From NCBI GenBank assembly GCA_963738625.1, contig CAVTXH010000020.1, forward strand, positions 434,001 through 498,000: a stretch of 64,000 nucleotides of DNA, read 5' to 3'. The notes beneath the pieces are model-generated. The model saw only the letters and a program-made list of their open reading frames with translations, searched no databases and was not told the origin of the DNA. The translations under genes and the position numbers were made by a program. This DNA is from UBA7672 sp963738625. Lineage in GTDB: Bacteria; Pseudomonadota; Alphaproteobacteria; Caulobacterales; Hyphomonadaceae. Position 1 is the first letter of the stretch. Each line of letters starts with the position of its first letter. Shown in pieces: positions 1 to 8,018 of the stretch.

Positions 1-1428
1 GTGAGCGGCGCGGCGATCAACTTCCACGACCGCAGACGAGCCGCCGACTTCAAGAAGATCTCCTATGCCAAGGAAGTCGCGCCGATCCTTGCCGACAAGT
101 GCGTGAGCTGCCATGCGCCGGGCGGCGTCGCGCCGTTCGCAATGAACAGCTACGAGATCGTCAAGGGCTTTGCGCCGATGATCCGCGAGGCGGTGATGGC
201 CAAGCGCATGCCGCCCTTCCATGCCGGCAAGCACGGCCACGAGCTCAAGATCGACTTGACGTTGTCGGATCAGCAGACCAAGACGCTGGTCAACTGGATC
301 GAAGGCGGCGCGCCGCGCGGCGAGGGCGAAGATCCGCTCGCCAAGCTGGGCTATGTCGCGCCGCAATGGCCCTATGGCCAGCCGGACGTCGTGCTAGAGC
401 TGCCGCCGTTTGACGTGCCGGCGAGCGGCGTCGTTCCCTACCAGCACCTGGTGGTGAAGAACCCGACCAAGGAGGCCAAATTCCTGCAGGCCGTGGCCTA
501 TCTGCCGGGCGCCAGCAAGGCGGTGCACCACATCGTCGCCGGCTGGAATCCGGACGGCAAGAAGACGATGGGCCAGGGGTGGGAGGTGGACACCGGCGGG
601 TGGGGCCCCGGCTCCGAGCCGACCAACTATCCGTCCGACACCGGCAACATGGTTCCGGCCGACGGCGAGTTCATCTTCCAGATGCACTATACGCCGAACG
701 GGAAAGCGCAGACGGACCGCACCAAGGTCGGCATCTACTACAAGAAGGATCCGCCGCAGAACATCCTGCGCCAGCTCGGCATCGCCGACTTCTCGATCGA
801 GATCCCGGCGGGCGAAGGGCTGCACCACGAGCGCGGCTATGTGGAGTTTCCGGCCGACGTGATGCTCTACCGCGTCCGGCCGCACGCGCACTCGCGCGGC
901 TACGCCACGCGCCTCACCGTGCGCTATCCGGACGGGCGCGAGGAGATCCTGCACAACCAGCCGATCTATGATTTCAACTGGCAGCGCGAATACGTGTTCA
1001 AGGACTGGCTGCCGATCCCCAAGGGATCGATCATGATCGCCGACTACATCTTCGACAATTCGGCGAACAACAAGTCGAACCCCGATCCGAAGGCGAATGT
1101 CGCGTTCGGCGAGCAGACGTTCGAGGAGATGCTGTTCACCTACCTGCACTACAAGATCGTCGGCGAGACCCTCGCCAATCCGAAGGACGACGTGCAGCGC
1201 GAGATCACGCGTTCGATCGCGTTCAGCGTGCTCGACGACGACATCTCGAGGAAGATCGAGCCGGGCGAGCTACGCGGCAAGCGCTTCGAGAAGCTGAAGG
1301 CCAACTTCGCGGCGCTGGACAAGAACGGCGATGGCGGGCTCGACAAGGCCGAGTATTTCGCAGCCCAAGCTCCGCGCCAGCGTGCGGCGGACGTGGCGGC
1401 CACGCCGGTTCCGGCCGGAGGGCAGTAG
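1..1428 (+). CDS. Haem c / copper type II monooxygenase-like protein with EF-hand, probably 5'-truncated by the window edge
   Basis: The reading frame is open from base 1, so the true start may lie upstream; the GTG at base 1 is not a convincing start because no ribosome site can be seen. Within the visible 475 residues, a c-type haem motif CVSCH is at 34-38. It is followed by a beta-rich region with HH at 176-177, MHY at 229 and HAHSRG near 295-300, resembling the histidine/methionine copper ligands of PHM-type ascorbate-dependent monooxygenases. The C-terminus has an EF-hand-like loop, DKNGDGGLDKAE (440-451). Related proteins often carry a redoxin domain in front of the haem domain, which could lie outside the window. 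Probably periplasmic oxidation; substrate unknown. Confidence 0.75.
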   Translation: MSGAAINFHDRRRAADFKKISYAKEVAPILADKCVSCHAPGGVAPFAMNSYEIVKGFAPMIREAVMAKRMPPFHAGKHGHELKIDLTLSDQQTKTLVNWIEGGAPRGEGEDPLAKLGYVAPQWPYGQPDVVLELPPFDVPASGVVPYQHLVVKNPTKEAKFLQAVAYLPGASKAVHHIVAGWNPDGKKTMGQGWEVDTGGWGPGSEPTNYPSDTGNMVPADGEFIFQMHYTPNGKAQTDRTKVGIYYKKDPPQNILRQLGIADFSIEIPAGEGLHHERGYVEFPADVMLYRVRPHAHSRGYATRLTVRYPDGREEILHNQPIYDFNWQREYVFKDWLPIPKGSIMIADYIFDNSANNKSNPDPKANVAFGEQTFEEMLFTYLHYKIVGETLANPKDDVQREITRSIAFSVLDDDISRKIEPGELRGKRFEKLKANFAALDKNGDGGLDKAEYFAAQAPRQRAADVAATPVPAGGQ

Positions 1429-1429
1429 G

Positions 1430-1576
1430 ATGAGGGAGGTTATTGCCGTCGCCCTCGCCGGCCTCGCGGCCGTGGGGGTCGTGCCTTCGTTTGTTGCGGA
1501 TGGGCAGACGATCGCCGGCATCCTGCGCAGCGACGCCATGGGCATGGACACGGCGATCGAGAAGGAAGGCGAGTAG
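1430..1576 (+). CDS. Small 48-residue exported or membrane-anchored peptide, unknown
   Basis: The ATG lies one base after the stop of the upstream haem/copper protein, so it would be translated by coupling. The first 20 residues (VIAVALAGLAAVGVV core) form a signal or anchor helix, and a short polar tail ends in EKEGE. No known domain was recognised. It may be a small partner of the upstream oxidase or the remaining start of a lost exported gene. Confidence 0.4.
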   Translation: MREVIAVALAGLAAVGVVPSFVADGQTIAGILRSDAMGMDTAIEKEGE

Positions 1577-1585
1577 CGTCCTCGG

Positions 1586-1918
1586 CTACTCCTTCGACAG
1601 GTCCTGGCGGCGGAAGAGCAGCATCGCCGCGGCAGAGAAAGCGACGCGCCAGAGCGCGAGCGCGATTGCGCCGGGAACAGCGAGCTGTACCGCGCAGGCG
1701 TCGGGATCGCCCAGCATGTCCTTCGAGGCCTGGTGCAGCGCGTTGGCGGCCAAGTTGGGGAAGGTTGCGGCCTTCATGCCGGCGCCGGTGGGGCCGAGGA
1801 TGCCGTAGACGCCGCCGCGCGGGATCGAGAGTTCGAGCGATTGCAGCGCATCATGCACGACGCGGGCGCCCGAGCCATAGGACTTGCCGAGGCAGGAGGC
1901 TTCAAGGGCGAAGGACAT
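1586..1918 (-). pseudogene. ABC transporter remnant: ATPase N-terminus fused to permease C-terminus
   Basis: This 110-codon frame starts like an ABC ATPase (LGKSYGSG, then IPRGGVYGILGPTGAG), but the Walker A lysine is replaced by Met (GPTGAGM). From there the sequence changes into what looks like the last membrane span and tail of an ABC-2 permease (VPGAIALALWRVAFSAAAML, FRRQDL). The Walker B, signature motif and all other membrane segments are missing. The simplest reading is one in-frame deletion spanning the end of an ATPase gene and most of a following permease gene. Its ATG overlaps the stop of the 2OG-Fe oxygenase upstream (ATGA), so it was once the third gene of that operon. It cannot be a working transporter. 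Confidence 0.75.
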
Positions 1919-2484
1919 CAGCGAAAGCGCGGTCCGGAGAGCCAGGCGACGAGACTGCAGCGGACGCCCCTGGTCACCGGCGTCACGCGGTGGCGGATAA
2001 AGCTGGGGAAGGCGATGGCAAGCCCGCACGCGCGGCCGGCGCTTTTGGGACCTAGCCCGACGTCGAATTCGAGATCGCCGCCTTCGTAGGCGTCCGGCTT
2101 GCTGAGCTGGACGGAGAGGCTGAGCTTGCGTGACTGGGCGCCGGGGCCGAAATCGATGTGCCAGTCATAACCGCCTTCGCGCGCAGCGTCGTAACGCGCG
2201 ACCTGCATCTGGCTGTCAAAGCCGGTGAGCTCGAAGCCGAAATAGCGGCTGTTGAAAGCCAGGGCGAGATTCCAGATGTGGTCGTAAAGCCCTTCATACT
2301 CCGGCGAACGCGGGACCCAGGCGATGTCGGAGCGGCGGAACTTGTGAGCGACCATCCCTTTGGCGACCATGCCTTCGGCCCCTGTTGCATCGCAGAGGGC
2401 GATGAGCGCGTTGATGCCGCCCTCGTCCAGCACATCGTCCGCGAAGGCAAAGTTCGGAAAGTCGACGGACTGGCCCGCTGTCAT
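1918..2484 (-). CDS. 2OG-Fe(II) oxygenase, prolyl 4-hydroxylase-like
   Basis: 188 residues. The double-stranded beta-helix metal site is visible: HxD at His109 and Asp111 in YDWHIDFG, and the distal His165 in FIRHRVTPV. Arg175 is placed to bind the 2-oxoglutarate carboxylate. The family uses iron, O2 and 2-oxoglutarate to hydroxylate a protein or small-molecule substrate; the substrate here is unknown. The gene overlaps the stop of the enoyl-CoA hydratase-like gene (TGATG) and its own stop overlaps the ABC remnant, so all three belong to one minus-strand operon. Confidence 0.8.
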   Translation of the reverse strand: MTAGQSVDFPNFAFADDVLDEGGINALIALCDATGAEGMVAKGMVAHKFRRSDIAWVPRSPEYEGLYDHIWNLALAFNSRYFGFELTGFDSQMQVARYDAAREGGYDWHIDFGPGAQSRKLSLSVQLSKPDAYEGGDLEFDVGLGPKSAGRACGLAIAFPSFIRHRVTPVTRGVRCSLVAWLSGPRFR

Positions 2485-3281
2485 CAGCGGCCCTTGAACA
2501 CCGGCGCACGCTTCTCGACGAAGGCCTTAGCGGCTTCCCTGTGATCCTCGGTCTGGGCCGAGCGCGAGTGGTTGAGCGCTTCGGTGTCGAACGAAAGGAC
2601 GAGGTCGCCGCGTTCGGCGGTGTTGAGGTTCTTCTTCATCAGGCCGAGCGTAATGCGCGGGCCGCTGGCGAAGCGCCTGGCCAAAGTCATGGTCTCGGCT
2701 TCCAGCTCCTTCGGATCGACGGCGCGGTTGACGACGCCGAGACGCTCGGCTTCTTCCGCGAGGATCACGTCGGAGAGGAGATAGAGCTCCTTCGCCTTGG
2801 CGACGCCGACGAGTTGGCTGAGGAAGTAGGTGCCGCCGAAATCGCCGGACAATCCTACCTTGGCGAAGGCCGTCGTAATTTTTGCGCCGCGGGCCGCGAT
2901 GCGGAAGTCGCAGGCGAGGGCGATGGAAAGGCCCGCGCCGGCGGCGGCGCCGGGGATGGAGGCGATGGTGATCTTGGGCATGTCGTGCAGCCAGCGCGAT
3001 ACCTCCATCCGCTGTCGCAGGCCGTAGGCGGATTCCTCGGGCGAGCGGCCATGGTTCGCTCCGCCCTCGCTGGCGGCGAAGCCCTTAACGTCGCCCCCTG
3101 CGCAGAAGGCGCCGCCCGCGCCGGTGACGACGATGCAGCCGACCGAGCTGTCGTTCGCGAGACGCGGCAGGGCTTCGAGCAGGCCGTCGAGCATGGCGTT
3201 GCTGAGGGCGTTGCGCGCCTCGGGCCGGTTGAGCGTTAGGACGGCGACGCCATCCTGTTTCGTCTCGATGAGGTCGGCCAT
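2484..3281 (-). CDS. Enoyl-CoA hydratase/isomerase (crotonase) family protein
   Basis: Crotonase fold with the CoA/oxyanion motif FCAGGD (61-66, counted from an upstream ATG two codons earlier) and GAAAGAGLS (113-121). The start is set at 3281 because GGGAG lies six bases in front of that ATG, whereas it directly abuts the ATG at 3287. In the catalytic loop the usual first glutamate is absent and the segment reads GLSGDFGGT (Asp149). This is a common variant in enoyl-CoA hydratase-related proteins whose exact reaction is not established, so isomerase, hydrolase or hydratase activity are all possible. It is the first gene of the operon with the 2OG-Fe oxygenase. Confidence 0.85.
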   Translation of the reverse strand: MADLIETKQDGVAVLTLNRPEARNALSNAMLDGLLEALPRLANDSSVGCIVVTGAGGAFCAGGDVKGFAASEGGANHGRSPEESAYGLRQRMEVSRWLHDMPKITIASIPGAAAGAGLSIALACDFRIAARGAKITTAFAKVGLSGDFGGTYFLSQLVGVAKAKELYLLSDVILAEEAERLGVVNRAVDPKELEAETMTLARRFASGPRITLGLMKKNLNTAERGDLVLSFDTEALNHSRSAQTEDHREAAKAFVEKRAPVFKGR

Positions 3282-3434
3282 GTGCATCTCCCTGAACTCT
3301 TTCGTGGAGGGATAGGACCGGGCGGTATCGGGCGCAAGCTCGGCAGCGTCGCCGCCGCGGTGGGATGCTAGGCAGTCCTGACAGGCAGGTCCTATGCCTT
3401 ACGCAGGGACGTCGACAGACGCGAGGGGGACAGC

Positions 3435-3524
3435 GTGAAATTCCCTCTGATCGCAATCGTGTCGGCCGCCGTCATCGCATCCGCTTCTGGCGCAGGCGCG
3501 CCTGGCTGGAGCGGCGATCACTAA
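3435..3524 (+). other. Candidate 29-codon exported peptide or truncated gene start
   Basis: A GTG at 3435 is preceded by GAGGGGGA at spacing suited to a ribosome site. The codons encode a clear signal-peptide-like sequence (MKFPLIAIVSAAVIASAS) and then stop after GWSGDH. It lies in the otherwise gene-free stretch 3282-3562. It could be a true micro-protein, but the first codons of a lost exported gene would look the same. Confidence 0.3.
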
Positions 3525-3562
3525 GCAAAACGCGGGGAGAGGCTTCAGCCGGCAGCCGTCTC

Positions 3563-4885
3563 TTAGAGCGCACCAAACTGCGGTTCGGCGGCGCGGAGCT
3601 GGGCGTGGACGGCCGAGGCGAGGGGCTCGCCGCCGACACGCGCGATGGCGGCGAGGAAGCCGTCCTCGGTCAGCGCCTTTGCGTCCTGGCCGTGTTCGAC
3701 GTGGTTGCGCCAGATGCTGTAGAGGCCGTCGGCCGCCGGATTGCTGCGTCGCGCGGCGGCGTCGATCGAAAGGTTCAGCAGAAGGCCGCAGGAGTAGGAC
3801 GCATCGAACGCGCCGGCCGCCAGCGCTTCACGGATCGAACGGTCCTTGCGATCTTCATCGCACTTCGCGCGTGCGGTTTCGATCTGGCGGTCGACATAGG
3901 CCTCGCCTCCCGATGTCTGGCGGACCGCCAGCGCCGCGAACGCCTCGGCGCCGCCTTCGTTGATCCAGGCGCTGGTGTTTTCGGAGCTGTAGAGGCCGCG
4001 CTGCCAGACATGCGAGACCTCGTGCGCGAAGAACCAGGTGAGGCTTGAGCCGAAATCGGGCTTCGCCATTTCGACAGGCCACCGGTCGCCATAGAAATGC
4101 ATGAAGACCTGGCCGGGCAGCGCGCCGCCCTGGCGGCCCCATCTGCCGTCGCCGGTCAGACCATATGAGGCGAACAGGACGGGGCGCTGTTCGAGCTTGC
4201 CGAGCCTGTCAGTCATCGCGCGCATCAGCGCGGGGATTTCAGAGTTGAGAGAGTCGCGGATCGCGCCGGGCAGCGCCTTGTCGAACACAGCGATGAAGTC
4301 GGGCGTCGTGAGAGGCTGCGTTTCGCCGACATAGACGTTGCGGCCGTCGCCCTCGTCAGTCCAGTCGGCGCTGAAGACGGGGCGGGCGCCGTCGATCAGG
4401 ATGTGGCCAGGCGCGGTGATGTGCATGCTGAAGCGCGCATCGTCGGGACACCTGGCGGCGCAGGCGAAGAAGCGGCCGGTATGGAACAGTGCGCCGCCAT
4501 CGCCGAACGGCGAGAACGGCGCGTAGTCTTTCGGCAGCACGTGATAGGCGGGCGTCACGAGGAAGCGCACATCCTTGAAGGCTGCGCCGTCCTGGCGGCG
4601 GGCGACTTCGCCGTCGGACGTCGAGACGATCTCGAAAGCCGGGTCGGCGCGCCAAAGCTTCGCGCGGCTATTGTCGGGCGAGCGGTCGAAGACGAGTTGG
4701 GTTACCGGTTGCGGCAGGCGGTAGCGGACCGTCCAGTCGCCCCCATTTCTCGCCACGGTGATGTCGATAGCGGGAGTCTCGCGGCCGTCGCCCATGAACG
4801 GGATCGGCATGGAGGGGATCGATCCGCAGGAAACGAGCAGGAGGGCAAGGCTGGCGGCAAGAGAAGCGGAGAGAACAGATTTCAT
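3563..4885 (-). CDS. Lipoprotein with gluzincin-type HExxH peptidase site
   Basis: 440 residues from the ATG at 4885. An earlier in-frame start would run into the divergent sirtuin gene and lacks a signal peptide directly at its N-terminus. The lipobox is LVSC with the lipidated Cys20. The C-terminal half has HEVSH at 288-292 followed by WINEGGAE (Glu310, Glu314), the pattern of M1-like zinc metallopeptidases (HExxH plus a downstream NE). The N-terminal half (about 35-190) looks like a beta domain similar to the N-terminal regions of such peptidases. It probably sits at the outer membrane. Function inferred from motif only; substrate unknown. Confidence 0.75.
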   Translation of the reverse strand: MKSVLSASLAASLALLLVSCGSIPSMPIPFMGDGRETPAIDITVARNGGDWTVRYRLPQPVTQLVFDRSPDNSRAKLWRADPAFEIVSTSDGEVARRQDGAAFKDVRFLVTPAYHVLPKDYAPFSPFGDGGALFHTGRFFACAARCPDDARFSMHITAPGHILIDGARPVFSADWTDEGDGRNVYVGETQPLTTPDFIAVFDKALPGAIRDSLNSEIPALMRAMTDRLGKLEQRPVLFASYGLTGDGRWGRQGGALPGQVFMHFYGDRWPVEMAKPDFGSSLTWFFAHEVSHVWQRGLYSSENTSAWINEGGAEAFAALAVRQTSGGEAYVDRQIETARAKCDEDRKDRSIREALAAGAFDASYSCGLLLNLSIDAAARRSNPAADGLYSIWRNHVEHGQDAKALTEDGFLAAIARVGGEPLASAVHAQLRAAEPQFGAL

Positions 4886-5024
4886 TTCGCGATCCCGGCA
4901 GAGGCCTCGCCTCCCAGAAGTGCTGGGCGAGAATAAGGCGGAATGCAAACCATGCATCCGGCCGCACGGGAAGCGATAGGCCGGCCTGCTTGCCAGACCG
5001 GGCTTTTCCGGCATCTTTTGCGGC

Positions 5025-5780
5025 ATGCCCGCGTCATCCGCCGATGCTCTTGCAGAACAGTTGCGCGAGGCTTCGCGCATCGTGGTGTTCACGGGCGCGG
5101 GCATTTCGACCGAGTCTGGCATTCCCGATTTCCGCTCGCCGGGAGGGGTCTGGTCCAAGATGAGGCCGATCCAGTTCCAGGAGTTCGTGGGCAGCGAGGC
5201 GAAGCGTCGCGAGGCGTGGACGCGGGTGTTCAGCGGCGCGGCGGGATGGGTCGGCAAGGCGCCCAATGCCGGGCATTTCGCTGTGGCCAGGCTTATCGCA
5301 AGCGGCAGAGCGTCGGCCGTCATCACGCAGAACGTCGATAACCTGCACCAGGCCTCGGGCGTGCCGGAGGACAAGGTGATCGAGCTGCATGGCAACGCCA
5401 GCTATGCCAGCTGCCTGTCGTGCGGATTGCGGCATGAACTGGACGAGCTGCGGCCGGTGTTCGTCGACCGCAACGAGATACCCGCGTGCCGGTCATGCGG
5501 CGAGCTGGTGAAGACGGCGACGATCTCGTTCGGGCAGCAAATGCCCGAAGGGCCGATGATACGGGCGGAGGAGGAGACCTTCGGCTGCGATCTTTTCCTG
5601 GTGCTGGGGTCTTCGCTGGTGGTGACGCCGGCGGCGCTGTTTCCGGTGAAGGCCAAGCGCAACGGGGCGCGGCTGGTGATCCTCAACCGGGACGAGACCC
5701 CGCTCGACCACCTGGCCGATCTTGTCCTCAACGATGAAATCGGGCCGACGATGACGGCCGCGATGCGGGACCTGAACTAG
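5025..5780 (+). CDS. cobB: NAD-dependent protein deacylase, Sir2 family (sirtuin)
   Basis: 251 residues, usual size for a bacterial sirtuin. NAD-binding GAGIS (24-28) and TQNVDNLH (101-108), catalytic His122 in LHG, and the zinc-holding cysteines C130/C133 and C155/C158 are all present. It removes acetyl or longer acyl groups from lysine using NAD, in the cytoplasm. It is transcribed divergently from the lipoprotein peptidase gene, with 139 bp between the starts, and stands alone on its strand. Confidence 0.93.
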   Translation: MPASSADALAEQLREASRIVVFTGAGISTESGIPDFRSPGGVWSKMRPIQFQEFVGSEAKRREAWTRVFSGAAGWVGKAPNAGHFAVARLIASGRASAVITQNVDNLHQASGVPEDKVIELHGNASYASCLSCGLRHELDELRPVFVDRNEIPACRSCGELVKTATISFGQQMPEGPMIRAEEETFGCDLFLVLGSSLVVTPAALFPVKAKRNGARLVILNRDETPLDHLADLVLNDEIGPTMTAAMRDLN

Positions 5781-5995
5781 CCCGCCGGCTTTCCGGAGAC
5801 GGAGGTTTCTAAAGGCCGCCGCAAGGTTTTCGCAGCAAGCCTCGTCCCGCTATCTCCTGCAAATCGAAAGTTTTTTGCGGGGCCCGCGGCGCTGGGACGC
5901 TAGCCAATGGCAGATATTGCCCGACGGAGTTGATCAGCGTACCCGTTAGTTAGACGCCGCACCTGCAGCGGCGCAAACTCTCCCCGGAGGCTTTC

Positions 5996-7192
5996 TTGAG
6001 ACTTGCCCTGATTCTCGCCCTTGGAACCGCACTCTCGGCCAGCGCTGTCGCAGCGTTCGCGCAGCAAGCCCCGCTGGGCGCCAGAGCGCCGGTGCAAGCC
6101 GCCGCGCCAAAATACGATCCGACCAAGCCCTATCCCGCCTACACCGCGCCGCGCCTCAAGATCGGACAGCCCGATCTGCAGGGCGTGTGGAGCAACGCCT
6201 CGCTGACGCCACAGGGCCGCCCGGCGAACCTGAAGGACAAGAAGGCCTACACCGAGGAAGAAGTCGCCAAGCTGGAGGCGCAGGTTCAGGTCGAGATCGA
6301 AGAAGGCAACCAGCGCACCGACCCGAACGCTCCGGCGGATTATGTCGCCAAGTCGACGGTCACGCGTCCCGAATTCCAGGCGGCGGGCGGCGCGGTCGGC
6401 GGATACAATCGCGGCTGGCTCGACCCCGGCAACCACGTCATGCGCGTCAACGGGGAAGCACGCACCTCGATCTACACCACGCCCACCGGCCAGCCTCCGG
6501 CGCGCAAGGCAGGTGCAACACCCGCGCCGGCGCCAGCGCCGTCGGCAGCGGTCGCACTGCTCGGGCCGAGCCCGATCCAGCGCGGCGGCGCGTTCGACAA
6601 CATGGAGTCGCGCGGCGCAGGCGAGCGCTGCATCGTCTCGTTCGGCCGCAATGGCGGTCCACCCATGTTCGCCAACGGTTTCTACAACAACAACTACCAG
6701 ATCGTGCAGTCGCCGGACGCGGTGATGATCATGGTCGAGATGAACCATGATGCGCGGATCATCCGGCTGAACTCCAAACACCGCACCGACGATGTGCGCC
6801 CGTATTTCGGCGACAGCATTGGCTGGTGGGAAGGCGAGACGCTGGTGGTCGAGACCACGAACATTCCGCAGAGTCAGCAGTTCATGGGCTCGTGGAAGGA
6901 TCTGAAAGTGACCGAGCGCTTCAAGCGGGTCGCCGAAGACCGGCTCTACTACAGCTTCACCATCGAGGACCCGACGCTGTGGGATGCGCCGTGGGGCGGA
7001 GAGTACGAGTTCCACCCGCTGGAGCCGCAGCGCCTGTTCGAATACGCCTGCCACGAGGGCAACTACGCGCTGCACGGCATCATGTCGGGCGCCCGCGTGC
7101 AGGAAGCCAGGGCGGCGGAAAAGGCGGCGGCTGAAGCCAAGGCGAAGCCTGCTTCGGCCAAACCCGGCGCGGCGAAAGTCGCCAAGCCGTAG
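5996..7192 (+). CDS. Exported protein of unknown function with PDLQGVWSN motif
   Basis: 398 residues. The TTG start at 5996 is chosen because CCCCGGAGG lies just upstream and the first 22 residues make a signal peptide ending in AFAQQ. After a Pro/Ala linker comes the PDLQGVWSN motif and a conserved region (NNNYQIVQSPD, VEMNHDARIIRL, WWEGETLVVETTN, DRLYYSFTIEDP). This motif set is found in many exported proteins of Acidobacteria and Alphaproteobacteria with no assigned role. An Ala/Pro-rich insertion is at about 163-185 and the tail is Ala/Lys-rich. A strong terminator follows the gene. Confidence 0.75.
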   Translation: MRLALILALGTALSASAVAAFAQQAPLGARAPVQAAAPKYDPTKPYPAYTAPRLKIGQPDLQGVWSNASLTPQGRPANLKDKKAYTEEEVAKLEAQVQVEIEEGNQRTDPNAPADYVAKSTVTRPEFQAAGGAVGGYNRGWLDPGNHVMRVNGEARTSIYTTPTGQPPARKAGATPAPAPAPSAAVALLGPSPIQRGGAFDNMESRGAGERCIVSFGRNGGPPMFANGFYNNNYQIVQSPDAVMIMVEMNHDARIIRLNSKHRTDDVRPYFGDSIGWWEGETLVVETTNIPQSQQFMGSWKDLKVTERFKRVAEDRLYYSFTIEDPTLWDAPWGGEYEFHPLEPQRLFEYACHEGNYALHGIMSGARVQEARAAEKAAAEAKAKPASAKPGAAKVAKP

Positions 7193-7215
7193 GACGATGG
7201 TCTGAATGAAAAATC

Positions 7216-7243
7216 GGGCCGGTCTCGTTTGCGAGGCCGGCCC
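7216..7243. terminator. Rho-independent terminator after the PDLQGVWSN protein
   Basis: A 12-bp stem (GGGCCGGTCTCG / CGAGGCCGGCCC, one G-T pair) with a TTTG loop is followed by GCTGCTTTT. It lies between the convergent exported protein and the SDR gene. Confidence 0.8.
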
Positions 7244-7281
7244 GCTGCTTTTCGGCGGCCTGCTATCAGGTCAGCGGCCTG

Positions 7282-7971
7282 CTACCAGGCCAGCTCCTTG
7301 CCGTTCCAGGCGAGGAATCTGCCGGTGGAGGCAAGGTCGAACTTGTCGATCAGCTTGAGGAGCTGGGCTGCGCTTTCTTCCGGTTTCAGCTGGGCGCCGT
7401 CCCCGCCCATCTCCGTCTTTACCCAGCCGGGGTGGACGATCAGCACCGGGATGCCCTGCGGCTTCAGCTCCGCAGCGAGGCCGCGCATCAGCTTGTTTAC
7501 GGCGGCCTTGGAGACGCGATAGGCCAGCGAGTCGGAGGCTGCGCTCTGCACTGAACCCATCTGCGAGGACAGCGTGACGATCTTGCCGTTCGCCGCCTTC
7601 ACGTTCGGCAGGAACGCGTTGGCGATGCGCAGCGGAGCGATGGCGTTGACCGCCAGGGTCTCGGCCAGCCCGTCATAGTCCATGTCGGTCGCCGACTGGC
7701 GGTCGGGCCCGGAGACGCCGGCGTTGTTGATTAGCACATCGATCGGCTCGGCCTCGAGCTTGCGGCGCGCGCGGCCGATCTCGGCGGGATCGGCGACATC
7801 CATCTCGAGGACCTCGACCCATTTGGGTTGCGCAGCAGCAAAGGCGTCGAGGTCGGAGCGGTCGGATGTGCGGCGCACGGCGGCGAACACCTTGTCGCGC
7901 CGGCCGGCGTAAGCCTTCACGAGCGCGAAGCCGATCCCGCGGTTTGCGCCGGTTATGAGTGCGACGGCCAT
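7282..7971 (-). CDS. Short-chain dehydrogenase/reductase (SDR)
   Basis: 229 residues, classical SDR layout: NAD(P)-binding TGANRGIG (7-14), structural NNAG (82-85), and catalytic Ser136, Tyr151 and Lys155 (YxxxK). The Arg at the end of beta 2 (RRTSDRSD region) suggests NADPH preference, as in carbonyl reductase/sniffer-like SDRs that act on small aldehydes and ketones. Substrate unknown. It lies 47 bp downstream of the 3-hydroxyacyl-CoA dehydrogenase gene on the same strand and could be co-transcribed with it. Confidence 0.88.
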   Translation of the reverse strand: MAVALITGANRGIGFALVKAYAGRRDKVFAAVRRTSDRSDLDAFAAAQPKWVEVLEMDVADPAEIGRARRKLEAEPIDVLINNAGVSGPDRQSATDMDYDGLAETLAVNAIAPLRIANAFLPNVKAANGKIVTLSSQMGSVQSAASDSLAYRVSKAAVNKLMRGLAAELKPQGIPVLIVHPGWVKTEMGGDGAQLKPEESAAQLLKLIDKFDLASTGRFLAWNGKELAW

Positions 7972-8018
7972 GGCAATCTACGACCGGGTTTCCGGCCCCC
8001 AGAATTCAGTTTGAGAAA

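Noticed and set aside
4883..5395. N-terminal extension of the gluzincin lipoprotein into the sirtuin gene
   Set aside because: The ATG at 4885 gives a proper lipoprotein signal; the extension overlaps the sirtuin and has no signal sequence.
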